Assembly (NCBI GenBank): GCA_023421135.1
Contig: JAEZUG010000088.1
Coordinates: forward strand, 1 to 64,000
DNA length: 64,000 nucleotides
Direction of reading: 5' to 3'
Source: Candidatus Cloacimonadota bacterium
GTDB taxonomy: Bacteria; Cloacimonadota; Cloacimonadia; Cloacimonadales; Cloacimonadaceae
Below are positions 1 through 7,738 of this stretch, piece after piece (position 1 is the first letter of the stretch; each line of letters starts with the position of its first letter). The notes under the pieces are model-generated. The model was not told where the DNA came from. It searched no databases and saw only the letters and a list, made by a program, of their open reading frames with translations. Made by a program: the position numbers and the translations under genes.

Positions 1-126
1 GGTTGTAACTCCCATGGATTCCTGCCTTCGCAGGAATGACATAAGGTAAACCTTGGGGAAAAATGGGTGTACTTTGACTGATTTACGCGGCATTATCTGG
101 AAAAGGTTATTATTCAATGGTCTTTA
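1..126 (+). repeat. MITE-like interspersed element, copy 1
   Basis: The first 40 bases hold a hairpin (ATTCCTGCcttcGCAGGAAT) inside a longer motif. About 20 variable bases follow, then a block ending in TTATTATTCAAT. The same arrangement appears in reverse orientation at 13692-13807, with the second block about 80% identical by eye. No ORF is carried, so it would need a transposase supplied elsewhere. It may extend beyond the left edge of the window. Confidence 0.7.
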
Positions 127-137
127 AGGAGATGAAC

Positions 138-179
138 ATGGATATTGAAACAATAAACAAAGGACACTTCACGAACTAA
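138..179 (+). CDS. possible 13-residue leader peptide
   Basis: A very short ORF (MDIETINKGHFTN, then TAA) starts seven bases after a good AAGGA ribosome-binding site. An in-frame ATG six bases upstream is an alternative start. It ends right before a structured segment (181-269) and a terminator (301-338), the layout expected of a leader peptide or attenuator. The composition shows no obvious amino-acid-sensing run. It may simply be chance, because an ORF this small cannot be validated from one sequence. Confidence 0.25.
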   Translation: MDIETINKGHFTN

Positions 180-180
180 A

Positions 181-338
181 GCCGATCCTTATCAGGAGAA
201 AACTGAACTAAACTAAAGGCGCGAAAGCTGGCTGAACGCGCTACAAATATATAGATTTACGGGATCGGCGAGAGAACCGTTCCCTGCATCATACCAGATA
301 AAGCTCTGGGGAATTGTTCCTCAGAGCTTCTTTTTTTT
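181..338 (+). ncRNA. candidate structured RNA or leader ending in terminator
   Basis: An 8-bp closing helix pairs GCCGATCC (181-188) with GGATCGGC (262-269). It encloses a second stem, GCGCG (219-223) with CGCGC (237-241). Thirty bases later comes a terminator hairpin. Closing helix, internal stem and terminator together look like a riboswitch or small-RNA architecture. I could not match it to a known class: the c-di-GMP, SAM, TPP, purine, glycine and fluoride consensus elements are absent. The next gene is rsgA, but the terminator separates them. Confidence 0.4.
301..338 (+). terminator. intrinsic terminator upstream of rsgA
   Basis: AAGCTCTGGGG pairs with CCTCAGAGCTT across a short loop and is followed by an uninterrupted run of eight T. 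It ends whatever is transcribed from 138-300 and lies about 115 bp upstream of the rsgA start. Confidence 0.8.
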
Positions 339-452
339 ATTCAGCCAAATGGAGTATAAAAAAACATCCTAAACGCTGTGCACTAAGACAGCAAAAACCA
401 GGCTGAGATTCATTACGTGATTCCCGGCAAAAAAAGAATAAATGGAGACATC

Positions 453-1541
453 ATGTATCAATTGCATGAGCTTGGCTGGAACGACGCTTGGGAAAGCACT
501 TTTCAGCCCTATAGAGCGAAAGGACTCCTCCCCGCCCGCTTGAGCAGGGAGATGAAAAATAGTTATTTTGTGGTTACCGAAAGCGGAGAAGTTCCCGCCA
601 GGCTATCTGATCTGCTGTGGAAAGCAGCAAAAAGCCGGGGAATGCTCCCAGCCGTGGGTGACTGGGTGGCTGTTCAACAAAAACAAGCCAACGATCCCTA
701 TGTCATAATGGAAATTCTCCCTCGGAAAAGCTGTTTCTCCCGCAAGGCCAAAAATACCTTTGGCAGGAACTTCAACAAACCCGGAAGTTCCGATGAACAG
801 GTGATCTCGGCCAATGTGGACCTTGTGTTTCTGGTGGTATCCCTCGATGCGGATTACAAACTGCGCAAGATCGAACGCTATCTGGCAATCATCAGCGAAA
901 GTGGTGCCCGGGCTGTAATTATCCTGAACAAAGCAGATGTTTGCGGCGACTATGAAGACAAGGTGGAAGAAGTGAAGGAACTCTACCCCAACCTGTCGGT
1001 TCATGCCGTAAGTGCCATTGATCTCTGGGGTTTAGAGAGCATCCTCAGCTATCTGGCACCCGGGGTAACGATCTCGTTCATTGGCTCATCCGGTGTGGGT
1101 AAATCCACCTTGATCAATGCTTTAACCGGAGAAGACCTTCTGGGTGTGGGTGAGATCCGCCAGGCAGATGGAAGAGGACGGCATACCACAGCCCGCAGGG
1201 AAATGCACATTTTACCCCAAGGCGGAGTATTGATCGACAATCCCGGTTTGCGGGATATCAAGATCATCGGCAGTGAAGATAGCCTGGAAGCTGTTTTCCA
1301 GGATATCACAGAGCTGGAAAAGCATTGCAGGTTCAGTGATTGCCAGCACGATACTGAGCCCGGCTGTGCTGTAAAAGCTGCCATCCAAAGGGGTGATCTG
1401 GATGAAGAACGTTTGGATTCATTCCGTAAGCTGCGCAGTGAATTGATGAACGTGAATAAGCGAAGCGATCAACGGAAAAAACAAATAGATGCCCTCCGCT
1501 ATAAGGAAAGGCGGCGCAGATTCCGTGAAGACAAGGCGTAA
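453..1541 (+). CDS. rsgA: ribosome small-subunit-dependent GTPase RsgA
   Basis: RsgA is a circularly permuted GTPase that binds the 30S subunit late in assembly and hydrolyses GTP to promote maturation. The order seen is an N-terminal OB-fold ('PAVGDWVAV'), the G4 motif 'NKAD', then the G1 P-loop 'GSSGVGKSTLIN' and G3 'DNPG', i.e. the permuted G4-G1-G3 order. The C-terminal zinc site is CxxxxCxHxxxxxC ('CRFSDCQHDTEPGC'). I place the start at the ATG at 453, which has GGAG five bases upstream, rather than at the in-frame GTG at 417. It stands alone, with repeats on both sides. Confidence 0.95.
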   Translation: MYQLHELGWNDAWESTFQPYRAKGLLPARLSREMKNSYFVVTESGEVPARLSDLLWKAAKSRGMLPAVGDWVAVQQKQANDPYVIMEILPRKSCFSRKAKNTFGRNFNKPGSSDEQVISANVDLVFLVVSLDADYKLRKIERYLAIISESGARAVIILNKADVCGDYEDKVEEVKELYPNLSVHAVSAIDLWGLESILSYLAPGVTISFIGSSGVGKSTLINALTGEDLLGVGEIRQADGRGRHTTARREMHILPQGGVLIDNPGLRDIKIIGSEDSLEAVFQDITELEKHCRFSDCQHDTEPGCAVKAAIQRGDLDEERLDSFRKLRSELMNVNKRSDQRKKQIDALRYKERRRRFREDKA

Positions 1542-1565
1542 TCCCGACCCTGAGCGCCCAGATAC

Positions 1566-1609
1566 GACACCCATGAGACACCCATGAGACACCCATGTGA
1601 CACCCATGT
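1566..1609 (+). repeat. four tandem copies of an 11-bp unit
   Basis: The unit GACACCCATG[A/T] is repeated four times in a row without gaps immediately downstream of rsgA. Slippage during replication would explain it. Copy number is likely to vary between strains. Confidence 0.85.
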
Positions 1610-1686
1610 AATCTCATGCGTGTCACATGAGTATGAGATGGGTTTGAGTTGCGTGGAGAAAGAGAGACGATGAAGATCAAAATGTA

Positions 1687-1715
1687 GAGGGGCAGACACA
1701 TAGGTCTGCCCCTAC
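1687..1715. repeat. palindromic GGGGCAGAC repeat
   Basis: An inverted repeat of the form GGGGCAGAC...GTCTGCCCC. Relatives lie at 18497-18520, 18975-19002, 54277-54295, 57891-57918 and 63439-63464. All copies are intergenic and each could fold as a hairpin, so some may act as mRNA 3' ends. Confidence 0.75.
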
Positions 1716-1879
1716 AGATAAGTTCCTTGAGGCTTTCAGCTACACGTTCAATTCAAGCTCTCTTTTCTCCTTAACTCCCTGTGGTTCTCTCTTTAACTCT
1801 TTTACTCTGTTTTATCTGATAAAGCCTTAGGATGAGGCTTCCCTGTGCTTTACTCTGTGTCCTCTGTGGGAAAAACCTC

Positions 1880-2461
1880 TTAGTCCCCCAGCCAGATCTT
1901 CTGGTAGAAGCCGGGGTTATCCCAATAGCGCTCCACCAGGCGATAGATGCCGGAGGAGCGTTGCAAGACCCCTTCTTCCACCAGTTCACGGCGGATCAGG
2001 CAATAATCCTCATGAATCCGGGTGATCACGGCGTTCAGCTCTTTCTCGCTATAATCGCGACCCGGTTCAATAAGCCGGATGACTTCTTCATAGACAATCC
2101 AGCGTTTTTTGTTCTGCACGGGCAGGCGGAAACAGACGCCATCCCGGAAATAGGCTTTCAGCACCTTTTCGCGGAGCATGGCATGGGCGTCCTGGGGTGC
2201 GGCTTGCACTGAAGGAATCAGATCGTCCAGCTTTTGTTGCAGCGCTTCTTCCTTCAGGTAATAGACGCTGTAATACTGCTGTTTGCGGTTGTAAACCAAG
2301 CCCGCGGCCTGGAGCTTCTTCAGATGCGCGGAGACGGTTGATTCTGCCAGAGAGAGGCTTTCAGCCAAGTCTTCCACGCAATGAGGCTTCTGTTTGAGCA
2401 GCGCCATAATCTGCAATCTCGATTCATCGGCGAGTCCCTTAAATACTTGCAGTGCATTCAT
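1880..2461 (-). CDS. ArsR-type HTH regulator with C-terminal DUF2087 domain
   Basis: Residues 1-80 form a winged helix-turn-helix of the ArsR type ('LADESRLQIMALLK', 'SESTVSAHLKKL'-like recognition helix, then the wing 'YSVYYL'). Residues about 100-170 match the DUF2087 pattern ('YFRDGVCFRLPVQNKKR', 'Y.E.ELNAVI...DY..IRRELVEEG'). This fusion is a recognised regulator family whose ligand is unknown to me. No ArsR metal-binding cysteine pair is seen in the recognition helix, so metal sensing is unlikely. I choose the ATG at 2461, eight bases after AAGGA, over a TTG two codons earlier. It points away from the next gene and shares no operon. Confidence 0.85.
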   Translation of the reverse strand: MNALQVFKGLADESRLQIMALLKQKPHCVEDLAESLSLAESTVSAHLKKLQAAGLVYNRKQQYYSVYYLKEEALQQKLDDLIPSVQAAPQDAHAMLREKVLKAYFRDGVCFRLPVQNKKRWIVYEEVIRLIEPGRDYSEKELNAVITRIHEDYCLIRRELVEEGVLQRSSGIYRLVERYWDNPGFYQKIWLGD

Positions 2462-2713
2462 CTTCAATATCCTTTTCGTTAGTTGACGAAGTATTTATGG
2501 GACACAGGATTCTGTCAATCTATTTTTATGAATATCGAATCAATCACTCTCTGAAGCCGGGAGAATAGCGTCCCGTACATTGCGTAAATATAAATCTTGA
2601 CAGTTATTTAACCAGAAATACATGTGGACTAAACTGAGAAGTGAGTCTGGGAATAGGCTAGTGAAGATCCTTCTCCGGCTCAATGGCGTCAGTCCCCATA
2701 CCTGGAGGTTAAG

Positions 2714-3751
2714 ATGAAGCAGTTGTTTCTTCTGGCAATTGTGCTGGGCAGCGTTGCGTTGCTTGCCAATCCGGCTCCCTACATGTTATTCTCGGAATAC
2801 TGGTTCGATGACGAATGGGATATGTTTATCGAGTTATCCAGCAATTTTGGTCAGCAGAATCAGAACATGTATCTCCGCTTTAATGATGGCACAAATGTGC
2901 TGGAATTAGACCAACCAATAGCTGTTCCGCGTTATCCAGAAGCAATGTATTTCAATCTCAGCCAGGCATTGCCCGCTTTGAATCTGAGTAGATGGGGCGG
3001 TCAGCTCACGGTTGAATATCGCGACGATGACAGCCTGTATATCCAAGTGGGCCACGCTTCCTGGAATGGGGGGAATTCGCCGATTTATGGTAAATCCCTG
3101 GTTAATGTTTACGACGTAAGTAGCGGATATGACCCAGACTTTGTGTGGACAATTGAAGTTCCTCCCACTCCCGGAACCAATCCCTACAATACATATGCCA
3201 GAGCTACGTTGAACGTAACTTGTTTAAACCAAAATGGCAATCCTGTGGCTGATGTCTTGGTTTATGTGTCTTCCCATCATAGTAATAGTGGTTATACCGA
3301 TGCAGACGGTTTCTTCAGCTTAAGCTGTATGTGCCATCCTATTAGAGTCTGTGTCCGACACCCCCAGACTAACGAACTGGTTTACGATGAGGTTCATAAC
3401 TTTTATCCGGGGAGTGTGGGAGACATCACCGTGCAGATAACCACTGTTGCCAATAACGACCCCAACGAGCCTACAGCTCCGCTAAAGGGTCTGGAAGCCT
3501 TTCCTAATCCCTTTATCCCCCGAAATCATGAGATGATATCATTACGCTTTGATGGAGATCAGGAAGTGCTATCCGGAGCGGAAGTGATCGTTTATAATCT
3601 CAGGGGGCAGGAAGTGGCCAGGGTTCCCATGCACTCCGGAAGAGAAAGTAATTGGATACCTGAAGAGCATTTACCCAGCGGCTTGTATCTGATGGAGTTG
3701 GTCAATAACCATAAGAATTACGGCACTCAGACAATCCGTATCCTAAAATAA
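2714..3751 (+). CDS. secreted protein with carboxypeptidase-regulatory-like domain and T9SS-type tail
   Basis: A signal peptide (residues 1-18, ending near 'LLANP') is followed by a region I do not recognise. A beta-sandwich of the carboxypeptidase-regulatory type lies at about 165-240 ('NVTCLNQNGNPVADVLVYV', 'GYTDADGFFSL'). The last 85 residues are a FlgD-like sorting domain ('AFPNPF', 'IVYNLRGQEVARV', 'LPSGLYLMEL', 'TIRILK'). In Bacteroidota and relatives such tails direct export by type IX secretion. The start has an ideal GGAGG-N5-ATG. A TTGACA at 2597-2602 may be a -35 box, but I find no convincing -10. Confidence 0.8.
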   Translation: MKQLFLLAIVLGSVALLANPAPYMLFSEYWFDDEWDMFIELSSNFGQQNQNMYLRFNDGTNVLELDQPIAVPRYPEAMYFNLSQALPALNLSRWGGQLTVEYRDDDSLYIQVGHASWNGGNSPIYGKSLVNVYDVSSGYDPDFVWTIEVPPTPGTNPYNTYARATLNVTCLNQNGNPVADVLVYVSSHHSNSGYTDADGFFSLSCMCHPIRVCVRHPQTNELVYDEVHNFYPGSVGDITVQITTVANNDPNEPTAPLKGLEAFPNPFIPRNHEMISLRFDGDQEVLSGAEVIVYNLRGQEVARVPMHSGRESNWIPEEHLPSGLYLMELVNNHKNYGTQTIRILK

Positions 3752-3954
3752 AGGTAAGTCTCCCGAAGCTACACTCGGAGTGTTTTGTGTCATTGCAGCC
3801 ATGGGATGAATCGGGTTAACGTAGAGCTGAGATTTGTGGTTAACTCTCTTTTACTCTTGTCCTCTGTTTACAGAAGAATCCACTTCAATTTCCAAGCCCA
3901 GGAGGCGGAGCAGCGAAGCTCTTGTCACTCGTCACTTGTTACTCGTTACTCTCC

Positions 3955-3980
3955 AAAGCGACAAGATGTCGCTTCCACTA
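3955..3980. repeat. AAGCGACA-AGA-TGTCGCTT palindrome family, copy 1
   Basis: An 8-bp inverted repeat around a 3-base loop. It recurs almost identically at 14176-14201 and 19812-19836. The 19.8-kb copy lies just beyond the mnmE stop codon, and on the minus strand it is followed by TTCT, so that copy may work as a weak terminator. Confidence 0.75.
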
Positions 3981-3991
3981 TTCTCCGCATC

Positions 3992-4008
3992 AGGAACGCT
4001 TCTTGCAT
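3992..4008 (+). promoter_or_regulatory. candidate sigma-54 promoter for the C25 peptidase gene
   Basis: The sequence AGGAACGCTTCTTGCAT has GG and GC exactly 12 bases apart and an intact TTGCA -12 element. The -24 element is AGGAAC instead of TGGCAC. The predicted start of transcription lies about 40 bp before the ATG at 4060. A sigma-54 activator gene is present in this window (60986-63253). Confidence 0.45.
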
Positions 4009-4059
4009 ATATAATCGGGGCCTAAATATACAAAAATTGCTAAATATATGGATGTTTGA

Positions 4060-7000
4060 ATGAAGAAACACGTCTTGTTACTGCTCTTGCTGGCACTGCT
4101 GGCAAGCCTGAATGCTGTGGAATTGACCCTCATCATCGATGCCTCCCGTTGGCAGGATAGAGCGCTCTATCCGGTTAGTACGGAAGACGTTGGCGCTCCT
4201 TCCGTACCCTATTATCCGGTGAAAGTGCTGGTGCCTTTTGGCCACAGCGTTTCGGCCGTGAACGTGGTTCTGGGCGAAGCCAGTCCTTTGCGCAGCGGAA
4301 TTGAGCTGGATTATATCCGTCAACCGCAGCCGGTCTCGCTTCCAACTGCGGATACTACTATCCGCCGGGAAGAGCTATATCGCTCCAGATCGGCCTATCC
4401 CGCCAAGAACTTTGACTATCTGGGAACCCAGTTCTATCGCGGTGCCCAGCTTGCCATCATCAATATCTACCCCTTCAAGTATATCGGCAGCGGGGCTCAG
4501 GTGCTGGCGCACAACAGCGTTACAGTGCAGGTAGAAACCGCTCCGGATCCTGCTCTGGCAGACTATCAATCCCGCATGTTCAGCCTGCAGAATCAGGAAA
4601 CACACCTCAGCGAGATGGTTCTCAATCCCGCAGCTCTGGCTTCCTACCGGGGAATCTCCCATCCCGGCAGCCAGATCCCTTCCGGCCGCCTGATCGATCT
4701 TTCTATCCCTTACAAGATGATTATTATCACGGATGCCACCCGGCTTGGCTGGTTTGCAGAATATGCCTCCTGGCGCACCAGCAAAGGCGTTAGCACCGGT
4801 ATTTTCAGCACTCAGGATATCTATAGCTCCTATGGCGGTGTGGATAATGCCGACAAGGTGAGAAACTTCATCATCGATGCCTATCAGACCTGGGCTGGTG
4901 GCTCCACCAATCTGGAATATGTGATTATGGGTGGAGACGATGAAGTGGCTCCGGAACGTTCTGCTTATGGCAGAGTGGGTTCCACGATCGATCCCCGCAT
5001 GCCGGTGGATCTCTATTACGGCTGCCTGGATGGCACCTGGAATGGTAATAACAACCAGGTTTGGGGCGAGACCAGCGATAACGTCGATATGACTCCTGAG
5101 CTGCATGTGGGACGCTTCCCCGCCGAGAGTCTGACGGAATTTAACAATATCTTCCGCAAGATCCGCTACTATGTGGATACAGATAGCTTTAGCAACAATA
5201 TCGCCACAATGTTTGGCGAAAACCTGAATAACAATCCGCTCACCTGGGGTGGGGATTACAAGGACGACGTGGCACAATATATCCCAGACACCTACTATCT
5301 CCAAACTCATTACCAGAGAGACGGAACCTATAGCGAGAGCATCGTTTGGAACGCCATCAACCAGGGCGTGAACGTTATGAACCACATGGGTCATGCGAAC
5401 GAGACTTTCCTTTTGGGGCAGGGCAACAACACCATTGAACAGCTTCAAAACACCGAATATGGCTTTCTCTATTCTCAGGGCTGCTATCCTGCCGCCTTTG
5501 ATCAACGCACCTCCGGGGATGGCGAATCCATCGGCGAGCATCTGCTCACCGCCTATGGCGCTGTGATGGGCTTTATCGGCAACACCCGCTACGGCTGGTA
5601 TATGCCAGGCGGAATCGATGGCGCCTCACAGTTCTATGATCGTCAATACTTTATTGCCCTTTACAACCAGGGCATCCTGGAGCTGGGCAAAGCCCTCACC
5701 TACAGCCGCCTGCAAAATCTGAATTCTGCCCTGACCAGTGACGTCATGCGCTGGTGTTACTATGAACAGGTGCTCTTTGGAGATCCTTCCATCACAGTGA
5801 AATTCCCGGATCTCTCTCTGCCGCTGCTCAGTCTGGAAGGTTATAGCTTTAGCGACGTGGAAGGCGATAACGACGGCAACATCGCTCCCGGCGAGCTGAT
5901 CCGTTTTTACCCCGTGATCCAGAACCATCCCGAATGGGGTCCGGCTCACAACGTCAGTGTGCAGATCACTGGTCTGCCCGTGGGTGCGCAAATCCTCAGC
6001 GGTTGCCCCGTCTATGAAAACCTCAGCCCCGGCTCCACCACACCTGCCGGCAATTACGTCCGCATCCAACTGCCTCAGAATATTGGCTACGGCAATTATA
6101 CTTTCAAGGTTGCCCTCAGCGCCACTCATCCTCAGACCGGCCTCAGCGTGGGCACCAGAGTCTTTGAAGCCAGCTTCAGCATCACACTGATGGACAGCCG
6201 TTTCCCCTGGGATTGCCAAATCGGCAGCAAGTCTGCCCCCGTGGTGTATCCTTTCAATACGGAATCTGGCATGGATATCGCCTATCTGGATTCCTACGGA
6301 CGCACCTGGATGATCGACAATGAAGGCAGCAGTTATCTGGATTTTGCTCCGGCAGAGCCGCAGAACATCATGCGCAGCACCGCCATGGGGTTCCTGGATA
6401 ACGATGCCGAGCCGGATATGGTGATTGCCAGCCGCACCGGCGCTGTCTATGCAGTTGAAGCTTCTGGCAGCACTGTGATGAATTTCACTGCCCCCACCAC
6501 CTTCCTATACAGCCCCGTGCTGGCAGATTTCAACGCAGATGGACGCCATGAGACCATCCTGGGTGGTCTGGACGGCAAGATCTACGTGATCTCCCCGGAA
6601 GGAACCCTCCTGCCCGGCTTCCCGGTTGAGCTGAGCTCCACCTTCAATTCCGAACTGGCTGTGGCCAGCTTTGATAACGGTCAAAGCCTGGATATCATCG
6701 CCGGCTGCGTGAATGGGGATCTTTACCGGATCTCCGCCTCCGGACAGATTCTGCCCGGTTTCCCGGTGAATCTGGGCTCCTCTGTCACCGGTTCTCCCGG
6801 CGTGATGAATGGCAAGATTTATGCCGGAACCAACACCCAGATCCACAAGATTATGCCCGATGCCAGCCTCAGTGCCAGCGCTCCCATTACAGCCAGCATG
6901 GCGGGTGGAGCGGTCTTTGGAGATATCATCTACAATAGCAAGCTGGATCTGGCTTTTGTGACCATCGGCGGCATTCTCTATGCCATGGATGAAGATCTTG

Positions 7001-7665
7001 CGCTGCTTCCCGGCTTCCCTGTGAACCTGGGAGAAAACTTCTCCTGCCCTCCGCTGCTGGCGGATCTGGCGGGGGATGGACGTCCGGAGATTGTCCTGCA
7101 CAGCTATATCAATTCCGTACATGTCCGCCAGCATAACGGCGATTCTCTGGCAGGCTTCCCCTTCACCACTTCATACAACGGTGCCACACCCGGAACCCTG
7201 GTGGATTTTGATGGGAACGGCTATTACAAGCTAATCAGTGGCTATTCCACCGGTGTGATGGTGGTGAATCTGCACCTCCCTGTGGGAGGACCGGCACAAT
7301 GGAGCACCTATCGCGGCAGCCTGCTACGTCAGGGCAGCCTGGAAAGCACCGGCTTCGTGAGCAATGCAGACAGTGCTACTCCGGGCTTGGTCTTTGGACT
7401 CCTGCAGAACTATCCCAATCCCGTTAGTGGCAGCACCACAATCGACTACAAGCTCAGCCAGCCCGGCAAAGTCAGCCTGGAGATCTACAATCTGAGAGGC
7501 CAGCTTGTACGCAGCCTGGTGAACGAAGCCAAGAGCGTGGGCATCCACAGTGCAAACTGGGATGGCAGAGACGCCAGCGGCAGAAGCATCGCCAGCGGAG
7601 TATATCTCTATCGCCTCACCAGCCCCGAAGGCAGCCAGACCAGACGCCTCTTGATAGTGAAGTAA
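4060..7665 (+). CDS. secreted C25 (gingipain-like) cysteine peptidase with FG-GAP-type repeats and T9SS-type tail
   Basis: Signal peptide at 1-19, then a propeptide-like N-terminal region. The C25 domain spans about residues 220-590. His442/His445 ('NHMGHAN') and Cys475 ('YSQGCYPAAFD') fit the catalytic His-Cys dyad, and 'YVIMGGDDEVAPER' and 'PELHVGRFPAES' are typical of the fold. From about 740 to 1080 there are repeated 'VLADFNADGRHETILGG'-like strands of an FG-GAP/VCBS-like propeller. The last 85 residues are a FlgD-like sorting tail with 'NYPNPV', 'EIYNLRGQLV' and 'WDGRDASG'. It is predicted to be exported and to degrade extracellular protein, which suits a fermenter of amino acids and peptides. 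A terminator follows immediately. Confidence 0.9.
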   Translation: MKKHVLLLLLLALLASLNAVELTLIIDASRWQDRALYPVSTEDVGAPSVPYYPVKVLVPFGHSVSAVNVVLGEASPLRSGIELDYIRQPQPVSLPTADTTIRREELYRSRSAYPAKNFDYLGTQFYRGAQLAIINIYPFKYIGSGAQVLAHNSVTVQVETAPDPALADYQSRMFSLQNQETHLSEMVLNPAALASYRGISHPGSQIPSGRLIDLSIPYKMIIITDATRLGWFAEYASWRTSKGVSTGIFSTQDIYSSYGGVDNADKVRNFIIDAYQTWAGGSTNLEYVIMGGDDEVAPERSAYGRVGSTIDPRMPVDLYYGCLDGTWNGNNNQVWGETSDNVDMTPELHVGRFPAESLTEFNNIFRKIRYYVDTDSFSNNIATMFGENLNNNPLTWGGDYKDDVAQYIPDTYYLQTHYQRDGTYSESIVWNAINQGVNVMNHMGHANETFLLGQGNNTIEQLQNTEYGFLYSQGCYPAAFDQRTSGDGESIGEHLLTAYGAVMGFIGNTRYGWYMPGGIDGASQFYDRQYFIALYNQGILELGKALTYSRLQNLNSALTSDVMRWCYYEQVLFGDPSITVKFPDLSLPLLSLEGYSFSDVEGDNDGNIAPGELIRFYPVIQNHPEWGPAHNVSVQITGLPVGAQILSGCPVYENLSPGSTTPAGNYVRIQLPQNIGYGNYTFKVALSATHPQTGLSVGTRVFEASFSITLMDSRFPWDCQIGSKSAPVVYPFNTESGMDIAYLDSYGRTWMIDNEGSSYLDFAPAEPQNIMRSTAMGFLDNDAEPDMVIASRTGAVYAVEASGSTVMNFTAPTTFLYSPVLADFNADGRHETILGGLDGKIYVISPEGTLLPGFPVELSSTFNSELAVASFDNGQSLDIIAGCVNGDLYRISASGQILPGFPVNLGSSVTGSPGVMNGKIYAGTNTQIHKIMPDASLSASAPITASMAGGAVFGDIIYNSKLDLAFVTIGGILYAMDEDLALLPGFPVNLGENFSCPPLLADLAGDGRPEIVLHSYINSVHVRQHNGDSLAGFPFTTSYNGATPGTLVDFDGNGYYKLISGYSTGVMVVNLHLPVGGPAQWSTYRGSLLRQGSLESTGFVSNADSATPGLVFGLLQNYPNPVSGSTTIDYKLSQPGKVSLEIYNLRGQLVRSLVNEAKSVGIHSANWDGRDASGRSIASGVYLYRLTSPEGSQTRRLLIVK

Positions 7666-7703
7666 GTTAATAGTTAATGAGTTAATAAGTTAATAAGTTA
7701 ATA

Positions 7704-7738
7704 GACCGGCGCTTAGATCAAGCGCCGGTCTTCGTTTT
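7704..7738. terminator. bidirectional terminator between the C25 peptidase and the LamG gene
   Basis: A perfect 11-bp stem (GACCGGCGCTT with AAGCGCCGGTC) is followed by TTCGTTTT on the plus strand. The two flanking genes converge on it, and it slightly overlaps the 3' end of the minus-strand gene. The spacer before it carries several GTTAATAA tandem units (about 7668-7700). Confidence 0.85.

Larger units (their letters stand above)
1542..1879. other. intergenic spacer with short repeats
   Basis: This 338-bp gap between convergent rsgA and the ArsR-type gene holds an 11-bp tandem repeat (1566-1609), a palindromic GGGGCAGAC repeat (1687-1715) and a CT-rich stretch with 'CTCTGTGTCCTCTGTGG' (about 1853-1869). 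A related string occurs near 3850. I see no gene and no clear intrinsic terminator with a T-run for either flanking gene. Confidence 0.6.
3752..4059. other. intergenic region upstream of the C25 peptidase
   Basis: This 308-bp region contains a CT-rich repeat string near 3838-3865, a 'GTCACTCGTCACTTGTTACTCG'-like stretch near 3925-3950 related to the 19.1 kb, 54.4 kb and 63.4 kb repeats, and the AAGCGACA palindrome at 3955-3980. A sigma-54-like promoter sits at 3992-4008. No gene is credible here; the short ORFs are composed of repeat sequence. Confidence 0.6.

Noticed and set aside
1880..2461. Metal-sensing ArsR repressor
   Set aside because: No cysteine-containing metal motif is present in the recognition helix, and no metal transporter is adjacent. 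The DUF2087 tail points to a different signal.
4375..5541. Long minus-strand open frame (388 codons) inside the C25 peptidase gene
   Set aside because: It is the antisense shadow of a GC-rich coding frame, with no ribosome site and no recognisable domain, while the plus strand encodes a clear peptidase.
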